From Pseudomonadota bacterium (GTDB lineage: Bacteria > Pseudomonadota > Gammaproteobacteria > UBA11654): a DNA stretch of 20,955 nt. Of this stretch, positions 13,491 to 20,955 are shown piece by piece; within the stretch, counting starts at the first letter, position 1; the number at the start of each line of letters is the position of its first letter. Made by a program: the position numbers and the translations under genes. The notes under the pieces are model-generated. The model was given only the letters and a program-made list of their open reading frames with translations, was not told where the DNA came from and searched no databases. The stretch is from contig JAPOHS010000014.1 in the NCBI GenBank assembly GCA_029979325.1, positions 1 to 20,955 of the forward strand, written 5' to 3'.

Positions 13491-14741
13491 TTAAGCTTTA
13501 TCCATTCGATGAGACAACAGGCCATCCAATAGTTTTGGTTCAAACCATGTCGATTTTGGCGGCATGATCATTCCGGCATCAGCAACATCAATCAATGCCT
13601 CAATTGGAGTTGGGTATAAGGAGAAAGCAACATCCATCTCTGTACTGTCCACTCTCAGTTCAAGACCCTTCATGCCTCTCGCTCCACCAACAAAATCTAT
13701 ATTTGGATCGGTTCTTTCATCTCCGATTCCAAATACAGGCTCAAGGATGAGACGGTGAAGTATACTCACGTCCAAGGAATCCACTGGATTGTCAATTGCT
13801 AGAGAGTCTCTTAGCTTTAAAGAATACCATTGGCCATTGATATACATTCCAAAATGATTTTTTTCAGCCGGCTTAAACGCATTTCCAGAAGTTGCGATTT
13901 CAAAACATTCTTCCAGCCTTTTTAAAACTTCATCGATGGACAGACCTTGAGGTTTTTTTATCAGTCGATTGTAATCAAGAATATTCATTTGGCTCTCTGG
14001 GAACGAAACCGTTAGAAAATAGTTATAACTCTCTTGGCCCGTATGATGAGGATTGTCCATCTGTTTTGTTTGTTTGACAACGCAAGCCGCTGCTGAACGA
14101 TGATGACCATCGGCTATAAACAGTGCGCCCATTGAGTTAATCATGCCGATTATCTTTTCTTGCTCCTGAGACTCGCTCACCTGATAGATCCGATGAGTCA
14201 CGCCATCTATGGCTTTGACATCATATATGGGCTCCTCCCTCGCTGCTATCGATTTAAGCAAGCTCGATAAATCTTCATTATCCAAATATGTCAGCAGGAC
14301 GGGACCTGTTTGGGCATTCAATGAGGAAATATTATTGACTCTATCGAGTTCTTTATCAGGTTTTGTGAATTCGTGCCTTTTGATTCTGCCATTTTCGTAT
14401 GCTTCAAGAGAGCCCAACGCTGCAATGCCCAGCTGATGTATCTCACCATCGATCATCTCATAAAGGTAAAGCATGTCTTCGGAATCCTCGATTAAGACTC
14501 CATCTTTGATCATCCGATCAAGATTTTCTCTGCCTTTTTGATAAACCTTTGGATCGTTATAAGGAGTACTCTCATCCAGATCTATTTCTGGTTTTGAGAT
14601 ATGCAGAAAGCTATTTGGACGATCTTTGGCCAACTCATATGCTTCTTGAGAGTTAATGACATCATAAGGAGGGGCAATGACATCATCAGCCATTGAAGGC
14701 TCCGGTCGAAGTGCTTTAAAAGATTTTATTAAAGGTGCCAA
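13491..14741 (-). CDS. DUF1015 family protein
   Basis: The 416-residue product matches the DUF1015 family (COG4198) in length and in its hallmark segments. These are the N-terminal MAPLIKSFKALRPEP and IAPPYDVINSQEA, the FLHISKPEIDL stretch near 45-55, and ADGHHRSAA near residue 213. It has no signal peptide and should be cytoplasmic. As I recall, family members often lie beside serine biosynthesis genes (serA, serC), but the biochemical role is not settled. Here the neighbours are unrelated, although serine-consuming cysteine genes lie about 3 kb away. An AAGGA ribosome binding site lies 8 bases before the ATG, and the start gives the family-typical N-terminus. It is divergent from the amidohydrolase gene. 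Confidence 0.88.
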   Translation of the reverse strand: MAPLIKSFKALRPEPSMADDVIAPPYDVINSQEAYELAKDRPNSFLHISKPEIDLDESTPYNDPKVYQKGRENLDRMIKDGVLIEDSEDMLYLYEMIDGEIHQLGIAALGSLEAYENGRIKRHEFTKPDKELDRVNNISSLNAQTGPVLLTYLDNEDLSSLLKSIAAREEPIYDVKAIDGVTHRIYQVSESQEQEKIIGMINSMGALFIADGHHRSAAACVVKQTKQMDNPHHTGQESYNYFLTVSFPESQMNILDYNRLIKKPQGLSIDEVLKRLEECFEIATSGNAFKPAEKNHFGMYINGQWYSLKLRDSLAIDNPVDSLDVSILHRLILEPVFGIGDERTDPNIDFVGGARGMKGLELRVDSTEMDVAFSLYPTPIEALIDVADAGMIMPPKSTWFEPKLLDGLLSHRMDKA

Positions 14742-14752
14742 TTTTGTTTTCC

Positions 14753-14782
14753 TTGGGTCAAAAAAAGTTAAGACATTATAAT
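14753..14782 (+). promoter_or_regulatory. Candidate promoter of the amidohydrolase operon with a palindromic -10
   Basis: A perfect TATAAT (14777-14782) lies 18 bases after TTGGGT (14753-14758), a weak -35. The -10 sits in the perfect palindrome CATTATAATG (14774-14783), so a second TATAAT faces the divergent DUF1015 gene, but no good -35 was found on that side. Transcript leader to the ATG at 14818 would be about 29 bases. Confidence 0.45.
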
Positions 14783-14817
14783 GTTTTTTTGGCTTTAAAA
14801 TTATTTGAATCGTGACT

Positions 14818-16398
14818 ATGGGAAAAAATTACAGGAAATTCATTTACCTCTTTAGCTTATCGCTCTTTGTTTGCTCTATCTCGACGATTATTACAGCACA
14901 TGATGATGAAACATTGATTACCAATGTTTTGATTGTCGACGGAACAGGTTCTGAACCTTATTCAGGAAGTCTTCTGATCCAAGGAGATATCATTGCTTCG
15001 ATATTTCAAGGATCTACAAATGATTTCAATCACGATCATCTGGTTGATGGAATGGGAATGGTGCTGGCTCCCGGTTTCGTGGATTCACACAGCCATTTTG
15101 ATAGCGGGATAATTAACAAACCTCATGCAAAAGCTGCAATTACTCAAGGGATTACAACAATCATAAGGGGTATGGATGGCTTTTCATCCAGCCCCGATTC
15201 CTTTGATGAAATAGTCTATGGCGGTCATTTAAGTGTAGAGACATTCAATCATCTCATGAAAGGTTCACCAACGGCCGTGAATATTGCCAGCTTCTCATCT
15301 CATAACAGTATTCGTTCCCAGGTCATGCAAGACGACTTCAGAAGAGAGGCAACAAGCGCTGAAATTGAAGAAATGTCTCAATTGATTCAGTCTGACATGA
15401 AATCTGGTGCATTGGGACTCTCTACAGGTCTTGAGTATGATCCTGGGATATATTCATCAACTGATGAGGTCATCACACTTGCAAAAGTGGCTGCAAAATA
15501 TGGCGGCAAATATAAGAGTCATATTCGGAGCGAAGACCGATATTTTTGGGATGCCATCAGGGAAATAATTGAAATTGCTGAGAAGGCAGATATTTCAGTA
15601 AATATTGATCATCTCAAGTTGGCTGCCATATCACTCTGGGGCATGGACAAAGATCTGTTATCAATTCTGAATAGCGCAAGAAAGAAGGGCATTGATGTTA
15701 CGGCTGATATTTATCCTTACACTGCATGGCAGTCAACCATCACTGTTTTGTATCCAGATAAGAATTTCGATGACCCTGATGAAGCAAAATATATTCTAGA
15801 AAATATAAGCTCACCCGATGACATTCTTTTTGTGGCTCACAAGATTCACCCAGAGTATGTCAATAAAACATTGAGGCAAATTGCTTCTGAGAACAGCAAA
15901 ACTCCTGAAGAGATGTTATCAATCATAGCGAAGGAAAGTTTTGAGCTCAGCAAAGGAGCATCAGCAATTGAGTCAATCATTGGCAAAAGCATGGATGAGA
16001 AAGATGTATTGGCATTGTTGAATTGGGATTACTCTAATGTAACCACTGACGGCGGATTGGAATGCTTGCACCCCAGAGGGTGCGGCTCATTTACAAAGGT
16101 CATTGATGACTATATTGGCGATAAAGGCCTGGGTTCAATTGAGCGAGTGATATACAAGATGACTGGACTCACAGCAAAGAACTTAGGTATTCAAAGGCGT
16201 GGAGAGATCAAGGTTGGTTCATATGCTGATTTAATTCTATTCGATCCCGATCAGGTCCAAGACAATTCAACATTCGAGCAACCAAATCAATTATCCGATG
16301 GGATTCATTCTGTTTGGGTGAATGGAAAACGAGTACTAGAAAATGGTGAGTTGACAGGCAGCCTCCCTGGAAAAATAATACTCAGAGAGGGGAATTAA
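14818..16398 (+). CDS. Exported amidohydrolase of the D-aminoacylase / N-acyl-D-amino acid deacylase family
   Basis: From the ATG at 14818 the product is 526 residues. It has a signal peptide (IYLFSLSLFVCSISTIITA) and a metal-dependent amidohydrolase domain. Visible elements, with residue numbers two higher if counted from the GTG at 14812, are DSHSHFD near 89-95 (HxH ligands), GALGLSTGLEYDPG near 197-210, SHIRSED near 234-240, NIDHLK near 262-267, TTDGG near 409-413 (catalytic Asp) and LHPRGCGSF near 417-425. These suit deacylation of an N-acylated D-amino acid or related amide in the periplasm. The NCG motif whose Cys binds metal in classical D-aminoacylases is MDG here, so activity may differ. 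No clear ribosome binding site precedes either start. A methyltransferase gene follows after one base. Confidence 0.85.
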   Translation: MGKNYRKFIYLFSLSLFVCSISTIITAHDDETLITNVLIVDGTGSEPYSGSLLIQGDIIASIFQGSTNDFNHDHLVDGMGMVLAPGFVDSHSHFDSGIINKPHAKAAITQGITTIIRGMDGFSSSPDSFDEIVYGGHLSVETFNHLMKGSPTAVNIASFSSHNSIRSQVMQDDFRREATSAEIEEMSQLIQSDMKSGALGLSTGLEYDPGIYSSTDEVITLAKVAAKYGGKYKSHIRSEDRYFWDAIREIIEIAEKADISVNIDHLKLAAISLWGMDKDLLSILNSARKKGIDVTADIYPYTAWQSTITVLYPDKNFDDPDEAKYILENISSPDDILFVAHKIHPEYVNKTLRQIASENSKTPEEMLSIIAKESFELSKGASAIESIIGKSMDEKDVLALLNWDYSNVTTDGGLECLHPRGCGSFTKVIDDYIGDKGLGSIERVIYKMTGLTAKNLGIQRRGEIKVGSYADLILFDPDQVQDNSTFEQPNQLSDGIHSVWVNGKRVLENGELTGSLPGKIILREGN

Positions 16399-16399
16399 T

Positions 16400-17071
16400 A
16401 TGGATATCCAAAAAATCAAGCTGGCATTGACACAAAGCAGGCCTGATACAGATGTCGAGAGAGATGAAAAAAGACTGCCTGCAGAGGTCTTACACTTCTT
16501 TGGAATTGAAGAAGGTCATAAGATTGGCGAAATGAACTCCGGAAGAGGTTATCTAAGCGCAATCGCAGCTTATGCATTGGAAGAGAATGGTGAGGTGTAT
16601 TCTCACACAGCTCCTCAGAGTGTTGAGAGATGGAAGGGCAATCCAATAGAGAAACGATTAGAGTCATACCCCCAAAAGAATTTGATCCCAATAGTGGGCG
16701 AGATGGAAACACCAAACTTTCCATCTGAGATGGATATCATTTTTAATAGCATGACCTATCACGATACAGTTTGGACAAAAGCCGATCGTTTAAAAATGAA
16801 TCAAAGCATCTTTGATTCTTTAAAAACCGGTGGCTCTTATTGTATTTTGGATCACCATGCAAAGGATGGTCATGGAATTGATGATTGCCATTCAATTCAT
16901 CGAATTGAAAAAGCATTTGTCATTGAGGAAGTCTCAAGAGCGGGATTTTACTTTGATGATGATTCAGATCTGCTAGAAAATCCTGATGATCCAATGGATC
17001 AAATGGTCTTTGAGAAGGATATTCGAGACCAAACAAGTCGGTTCATGTTGATCTTTAAAAAAGAGATTTAG
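16400..17071 (+). CDS. Predicted SAM-dependent methyltransferase, COG4798 type
   Basis: A 223-residue protein resembling the COG4798 group of predicted methyltransferases. Family-like segments are the start SRPDTDVERDEKRLPAEVLHFFGI, the central YHDTVWTKADRLKMNQSIFDSLKTGG, ILDHHAKDG, HRIEKAFVIEEVSRAGF and the closing RDQTSRFMLIFKK. Its SAM loop is degenerate: GEMNSGRGYL stands where DLGAGxGYY is usual, so SAM binding is not certain. Many relatives have signal peptides; this one does not and should be cytoplasmic. It begins one base after the amidohydrolase stop, with a GAGAGGGG ribosome binding site inside that gene, so the two are co-translated. Substrate unknown. Confidence 0.8.
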   Translation: MDIQKIKLALTQSRPDTDVERDEKRLPAEVLHFFGIEEGHKIGEMNSGRGYLSAIAAYALEENGEVYSHTAPQSVERWKGNPIEKRLESYPQKNLIPIVGEMETPNFPSEMDIIFNSMTYHDTVWTKADRLKMNQSIFDSLKTGGSYCILDHHAKDGHGIDDCHSIHRIEKAFVIEEVSRAGFYFDDDSDLLENPDDPMDQMVFEKDIRDQTSRFMLIFKKEI

Positions 17072-17092
17072 AAAAGAATCAAATCCAAAGTC

Positions 17093-18046
17093 TTATTGCT
17101 GAGATAGCCATTCATCATCGCTGTCTTCAGTGATGTTTTCAAATAGTGGGGACGATAGGTATCTTTCTCCCGTATCAGGGAGCATCACGCAAAAGGTGCT
17201 ATTTTTAGGCGCTTTCTCTGCGATCAATAATGCACCCAGCATGGTTGCACCACCTGAGATTCCGGTAAATATTCCTTCTTTTCTAGCTAATTCTTGCGAC
17301 GTTTCAATCGATCTTTCATCGTTCGCCATAACAAATTCATCGATGACACCTTTATCCAAAACCTCTGGAATAAAATCAGGTGTCCAACCCTGAATCTTAT
17401 GAGGCTCCCACTGATTTTTTGATATCAATGGTGCCAATTCTGGCTCAACAGCAATAATATTGATATTTGGTTTGGCCGTTTTCAGCACAGTTCCAACACC
17501 GGTGATGGTTCCACCCGTTCCCCATCCGCTCACAAAATAATCCAGATCATGGTTTCTAAAATCACTCAGGATTTCAACCGCTGTTGTGTTTTTATGGTAT
17601 TCAGGATTTGCTGGATTCCTGAATTGATCGGCTAAAAACCAGCCATACTGTGACGCCAGTTCATTTGCTTTCTTCACCATGCCTGTGCCTCGCTCACTGG
17701 CAGGAGTCAGTATCACTTTTGCTCCCAGTGCTTTCATGATTTTTCTTCTCTCGATGGAGAATGTTTCAACCATGACTGCCACAAAGGGATAACCCCTTGC
17801 TGCACAAACCATCGCAAGCGCTATGCCAGTATTTCCAGAAGTTGCCTCAATGACCGTCTGTCCAGGTTTGAGCTTACCTGATTTCTCAGCATCATTGATG
17901 ATCGCCAAAGCCAGTCGGTCTTTCACAGAGGCAAGCGGATTAAATGCTTCGCATTTGACAAAAATATTTTGGTCTTTTGGACCGATGTTATTGACCCTAA
18001 CAACGGGGGTATTTCCAATTGTTTCTGTTATATCGCTGTAAATCAT
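17093..18046 (-). CDS. cysK: Cysteine synthase (O-acylserine sulfhydrylase), CysK type
   Basis: A PLP enzyme that replaces the acyl group of O-acetylserine, or a related O-acylserine, with sulfide to form cysteine in the cytoplasm. The 317-residue product shows the PLP lysine K42 in SVKDR, the TSGNTG substrate loop at 69-74, the glycine-rich GTGGTITGVG near 176-185 that holds the PLP phosphate, GISGG near 264-268, and the CysK-type end LPDTGERYLSSPLF. The first residues IYSDITETIGNTPVVRVN are typical of CysK, fixing the start. It is divergent from a MetX-family acyltransferase with a 129-base shared gap. The partner probably makes the O-acylserine used here, possibly O-succinylserine. CysM-like specificity cannot be excluded. 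Confidence 0.93.
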   Translation of the reverse strand: MIYSDITETIGNTPVVRVNNIGPKDQNIFVKCEAFNPLASVKDRLALAIINDAEKSGKLKPGQTVIEATSGNTGIALAMVCAARGYPFVAVMVETFSIERRKIMKALGAKVILTPASERGTGMVKKANELASQYGWFLADQFRNPANPEYHKNTTAVEILSDFRNHDLDYFVSGWGTGGTITGVGTVLKTAKPNINIIAVEPELAPLISKNQWEPHKIQGWTPDFIPEVLDKGVIDEFVMANDERSIETSQELARKEGIFTGISGGATMLGALLIAEKAPKNSTFCVMLPDTGERYLSSPLFENITEDSDDEWLSQQ

Positions 18047-18175
18047 TTCAAGACTTTATTTATTGGTTATTTGTAATTCTAATATCTTTAATTCACTACA
18101 CTTAGAATATCTAGATCTATGTAAATAATTATTTATTTGGTTTAGATGAATTTTGTTATTGGATAATTAGACCAT
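18047..18175. promoter_or_regulatory. Divergent control region between cysteine synthase and MetX-like genes
   Basis: This 129-base, very AT-rich gap must hold promoters for both genes. It contains an inverted repeat with 7-bp arms, ATTCTAA (18076-18082) and TTAGAAT (18102-18108), 19 bases apart, whose size would suit a LysR-type or similar dimer. Several TATAAT-like words occur, but no single promoter stands out in such AT-rich sequence. Confidence 0.4.
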
Positions 18176-19276
18176 ATGCATCATTCATCAAAAAAATCTG
18201 TAACAATTGATCCGCCATTCCGCTTTAAAAGTGGAGAAATATTCGATGACCCAATTGTGATTGCTTATGAGACATATGGAGTATTGAATGAAAAAAAAGA
18301 CAATGCGATTCTAATTACAACAGGTTTGTCTCCATCTGCTCATATATGCTCATCATTTGAAGATCCTTCCGAAGGATGGTGGGAAAAGATAGTAGGAGAG
18401 GGCAAATATATTGATACTAAAAAATATTTTGTAATTTGCATCAATTCACTGGGCAGTTGCTTCGGCTCATCAGGCCCTGCAAGTTACAAGCCAGATTCAG
18501 AAGAAAAATATGGCCTCACTTTCCCAGAAGTTCAAATTGAGGACATGGCCTCATCAATGAAATCGGTAATTGATGAGTTGGGGGTCATAAAATTACATAC
18601 CATTGTTGGACCATCAATGGGTGGAATGACAGCCATGAGTTTTATTAAGCAATTTCCAGAAATTACAAAAAATCTTATTTTAATTTCAACAGCGGCTTCA
18701 TGCAGACCATTTGCCATTGCTTTAAGATCATTGCAGAGATCATTGATCACATCAGATCAAAATTGGAATGAAGGAAATTATGAGAATAAGAATCTCCCAT
18801 TGGATGGAATGATGCAAGCAAGGTATCTAGGAATGATTACCTATCGATCGCCGACAGAATGGAATAATCGATTCGGCAGAAAGAAATCAGAGAATATCCC
18901 TAGTGCAAAAGATTTCTCAAGCAATAGATTTGCAATACAGGACTATCTGAAGAGCAGGTCGGATGATTTTGTATCTGATTTTGATCCCAATACATACCTT
19001 TATATATCAAGATCCATCGATACGTTCGATTTAGCGGAAAAAAATGAGACCATCGAGGATGTTTTTCATGGTTTTAACCTTAACCGAGTCTTGATCCTAG
19101 GCGTGGATGAGGATTATATTTTTCCTTTTGACTGTCTTGAAGAATTATCAGATGCATTTAAAAGTGCTTCTATAGATGTTTCGATTAAGAAATTGCCTTC
19201 ATTAAACGGCCATGATTCTTTCTTGGTTGATCATGAGAATTTTGGATCCAGTATTAAAGAGTTTCTAGAAGCTTAA
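18176..19276 (+). CDS. MetX-family O-acyltransferase, probable serine O-succinyltransferase
   Basis: An alpha/beta-hydrolase-fold acyltransferase. MetX proteins acylate homoserine for methionine synthesis, but one group acylates L-serine with succinyl-CoA for cysteine synthesis. The 366-residue product has the catalytic triad S147 (GPSMGGM), probably D313 (DEDYIFPF) and H346 (GHDSFL). GLSPSAH (50-56), NSLGSCFGSSGPAS (90-103) and TYRSPTEWNNRFGR (222-235) match the Xanthomonas/Stenotrophomonas serine-type sequences I remember. Homoserine-type enzymes usually have SNVLGGCxGSTGPSS at the middle segment. The divergent cysteine synthase next door supports a cysteine role. No classical ribosome binding site is clear (GGATAA lies about 10 bases before the ATG). 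The 3' end abuts the convergent sulfotransferase with no gap. Homoserine O-acetyltransferase remains the alternative. Confidence 0.88.
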   Translation: MHHSSKKSVTIDPPFRFKSGEIFDDPIVIAYETYGVLNEKKDNAILITTGLSPSAHICSSFEDPSEGWWEKIVGEGKYIDTKKYFVICINSLGSCFGSSGPASYKPDSEEKYGLTFPEVQIEDMASSMKSVIDELGVIKLHTIVGPSMGGMTAMSFIKQFPEITKNLILISTAASCRPFAIALRSLQRSLITSDQNWNEGNYENKNLPLDGMMQARYLGMITYRSPTEWNNRFGRKKSENIPSAKDFSSNRFAIQDYLKSRSDDFVSDFDPNTYLYISRSIDTFDLAEKNETIEDVFHGFNLNRVLILGVDEDYIFPFDCLEELSDAFKSASIDVSIKKLPSLNGHDSFLVDHENFGSSIKEFLEA

Positions 19277-19969
19277 TCAGATAAAGAAGCCTAACCCTGA
19301 AAGCAAAATGATCAGTGGAAGCCAGTTAAGAAACTTAATAAACATGAGCCTTCTTGCAAATACCTTCGAATCATTCACCCATGGATAAGGCTCTTTTGGA
19401 ACTGGTACATCCAAGAATGCACAAAGCGGCTCCCATCCATCTTTTGCAGAGTGCATGAGAAGTCTCTCTTGAGGAATGACTCTCTTCACCTCTTCAACAT
19501 GGTCATTGAAAACTTTGATTGCAGCTTCCCTGTCCTCAAATTGATATGAAAATGGTTCTCCAAAAACTGTTTTATCGATCATTTTGAAGAGTCTATCTGC
19601 TCTGGGAAGAATGAATCTGATCCACTTCGGGAAGTTTTGAGACATTTGGTAGATTGTCGTACTTGCGCTGTCGTACCACGAAGTAGAATCTCTCATACCA
19701 AGAATGACTTTTGCATCTGGATATTTTTCCGAAAGCTCTTTGTAGTATGCGGCAGCAGGCCAATCGACAGCTGAGGAGTAATCTTTGAAAACTTCATCCC
19801 AATCCACAGGCTCCCCCATTGATGCAAGATAGAAATATTCAGTTTGATCGGCATTTTGAAACACCTCTTTCATATGATGACAAGGGCCATAATCAAGTTT
19901 TTCTAATGCCTCTTTAAGCGAGAGAGTACCCGTTCTTCCAAAGCCAGCACCTATTACCTTTAAAGCCAT
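19277..19969 (-). CDS. P-loop sulfotransferase-family protein with C-terminal membrane segment
   Basis: A 230-residue protein of the sulfotransferase superfamily, which transfers sulfate from PAPS. The N-terminal VIGAGFGRTGTLSLKEAL (5-22) is the 5'-phosphosulfate loop, and VILGMRDSTSWYDS near 90-103 corresponds to the 3'-phosphate-binding region. Similar short proteins (Sulfotransfer_4-like) occur in marine bacteria and in eukaryotes, mostly uncharacterised. The last 22 residues (FIKFLNWLPLIILLSGLGFFI) form one hydrophobic helix, so the enzyme is probably tail-anchored with its domain in the cytoplasm. Substrate is unknown; a lipid or glycan would suit membrane placement. Its stop directly abuts that of the MetX-like gene, and its start is 20 bases after the helicase stop, so it may be in an operon with the helicase. 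Confidence 0.82.
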   Translation of the reverse strand: MALKVIGAGFGRTGTLSLKEALEKLDYGPCHHMKEVFQNADQTEYFYLASMGEPVDWDEVFKDYSSAVDWPAAAYYKELSEKYPDAKVILGMRDSTSWYDSASTTIYQMSQNFPKWIRFILPRADRLFKMIDKTVFGEPFSYQFEDREAAIKVFNDHVEEVKRVIPQERLLMHSAKDGWEPLCAFLDVPVPKEPYPWVNDSKVFARRLMFIKFLNWLPLIILLSGLGFFI

Positions 19970-19989
19970 AAAGATGATAATACCATGGC

Positions 19990-20955
19990 CTATTTATTAA
20001 ATGACCGCTTACTTTTTTTAGGGCCTCTTCTTTTTTTAAAAGTTTTATCATCCCTTTTTTTCTTAGAGGATTTTCTTTTCTTGTGCCAATGAGGCTTCTT
20101 GTTATCTGATCTTTTTCTTCTTCTGGGTTTATGATTATCTGATTTTTTACTCTGACTATTTTTTGAATTTAGATTTGTTGTATTGAGATGTTGCGTGGTT
20201 TCAAAGCCTTCTATGTCTTCTCTTGGGATCCTGAATTTTAATAATCGCTCAATATCACTCAAAAGATTAAACTCATCTGCACAGACTAAAGAAATGGCTT
20301 CGCCTTCTTTTCCAGCCCTTGCTGTTCTTCCAATTCGATGTATATAATCTTCTGCGACCATGGGAAGGTTGAAGTTAATCACAACTGGAAGCAAATCAAT
20401 ATCGATTCCTCTTGCAGCAACATCCGTTGCAACAAGAACTTGCACTTTCCCTTTTTTGAGATTCTCTAGTGCCTTTGTTCTTGCTGCTTGTGTCTTATTC
20501 CCATGAATTGTATCGGACAGAATTCGCTTTTTATTTAGTTGCCTTGTTAGTTTATCTGCAGCCCTTTTTGTTTTAATGAAAACCAGAACCTGAAACCAAT
20601 TATTTTTCTTAATGCTGTGTATCAGCAGTTCTCTTTTTCTGGATTGATCAACAGGGTAGACCGTCTGTTTCACATTTTCGGCGGTTGAATTCTCTGAGGC
20701 CACTTGTATCTTTTTGGGTGAGTTGAGAAGTTTGGAAGCCAGTCTTTGTATTTCTTTTGGAAAGGTCGCTGAGAACAATAGATTTTGCCTTCTCTCGGGC
20801 AATTGCTTGATCACTTTTTCTATGTCTCTCTTGAATCCCATATCAAGCATTCTGTCCGCTTCATCCAGAACAAAAACCTCTACACCAGAGAGATCTATGG
20901 TGTTTTGATTCAAATGAGCCAAAAGTCTTCCAGGCGTGGCGACCACAATATCAAC
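19990..20955 (-). CDS. DEAD-box RNA helicase, RhlE type, 5' part missing
   Basis: The gene continues past the right edge: the frame stays open to 20955 (VDIVVATPGRL), so the N-terminal Q motif and the Walker A motif are outside. The 321 visible residues show motif Ib TPGR, motif II DEAD in VLDEADRMLDMGF, motif III SAT in LLFSATFPKE, VLVFIKTK (motif IV), ATDVAARGID (V) and HRIGRTARAG (VI). The spacing and the ARGIDIDLLPVVINFNLP segment suit RhlE. A tail of about 60 residues is very basic (SKKSDNHKPRRRKRSDNK and similar) and should bind RNA nonspecifically. RhlE helps 50S subunit assembly and RNA decay in other bacteria. DeaD or SrmB are less likely because their C-terminal regions differ. Confidence 0.9.
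   Translation of the reverse strand, partial: VDIVVATPGRLLAHLNQNTIDLSGVEVFVLDEADRMLDMGFKRDIEKVIKQLPERRQNLLFSATFPKEIQRLASKLLNSPKKIQVASENSTAENVKQTVYPVDQSRKRELLIHSIKKNNWFQVLVFIKTKRAADKLTRQLNKKRILSDTIHGNKTQAARTKALENLKKGKVQVLVATDVAARGIDIDLLPVVINFNLPMVAEDYIHRIGRTARAGKEGEAISLVCADEFNLLSDIERLLKFRIPREDIEGFETTQHLNTTNLNSKNSQSKKSDNHKPRRRKRSDNKKPHWHKKRKSSKKKRDDKTFKKRRGPKKSKRSFNK

Overview
The window looks like the chromosome of a fairly AT-rich, Gram-negative, probably marine gammaproteobacterium. The evidence is a lolB-type lipoprotein next to a tRNA-Gln/prs/rplY/pth/ychF block ordered as in Pseudomonas-like genomes, a TonB-dependent receptor, very tight gene packing, and a core methionine synthase and a MetX-family acyltransferase of types I associate with aquatic Proteobacteria. 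No phage, insertion sequence, CRISPR array or other mobile element was seen. No stretch longer than 300 bases lacks a gene. Genus cannot be fixed from this sequence alone.

Layout. (1) 1-4714: translation and envelope housekeeping. prmC (cut by the left edge) and prfA run leftward as an overlapping pair. Divergently, lolB, tRNA-Gln(UUG), prs, rplY and pth run rightward. hemA and ispE, which often sit in this neighbourhood, are not between the flanking genes here. (2) 4707-7741: a folate-independent-type (MesD-like) methionine synthase on the minus strand, the GTPase ychF on the plus strand, then a GNAT acetyltransferase translationally coupled to a small exported four-cysteine protein. (3) 7824-11578: a likely metal (probably zinc) acquisition island. 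It holds a membrane-anchored Met/His/Asp-rich protein, a small exported His-rich protein, a large TonB-dependent receptor with five His/Asp/Glu-rich segments (34 His), and a MerC-family membrane protein. Three inverted repeats sit in its short intergenic gaps. (4) 11602-14741: a single-pass membrane protein paired with an exported serine beta-lactamase-family hydrolase, a CAU-anticodon tRNA, a 66-residue CxC/CC protein and a DUF1015 protein. (5) 14818-17071: an exported D-aminoacylase-like amidohydrolase followed one base later by a COG4798-type methyltransferase. (6) 17093-19276: divergent cysteine synthase and a MetX-family acyltransferase that resembles serine O-succinyltransferases, so the pair probably makes cysteine. 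(7) 19277-20955: a P-loop sulfotransferase with a C-terminal membrane segment, then a RhlE-type DEAD-box helicase cut by the right edge.

How the parts fit: PrmC methylates the GGQ glutamine of RF1 made by its partner gene. Prs, L25, Pth and YchF serve nucleotide supply and translation. The MetX-like enzyme plus CysK probably convert serine to cysteine, and the MesD-like enzyme makes methionine from homocysteine. The receptor island would capture metal at the surface and move it inward. The most noteworthy region is 7824-11578. Its parts belong to known kinds of families, but the five-segment His/Asp receptor, the duplicated-repeat anchored protein and the operator-like palindromes deserve a closer look.
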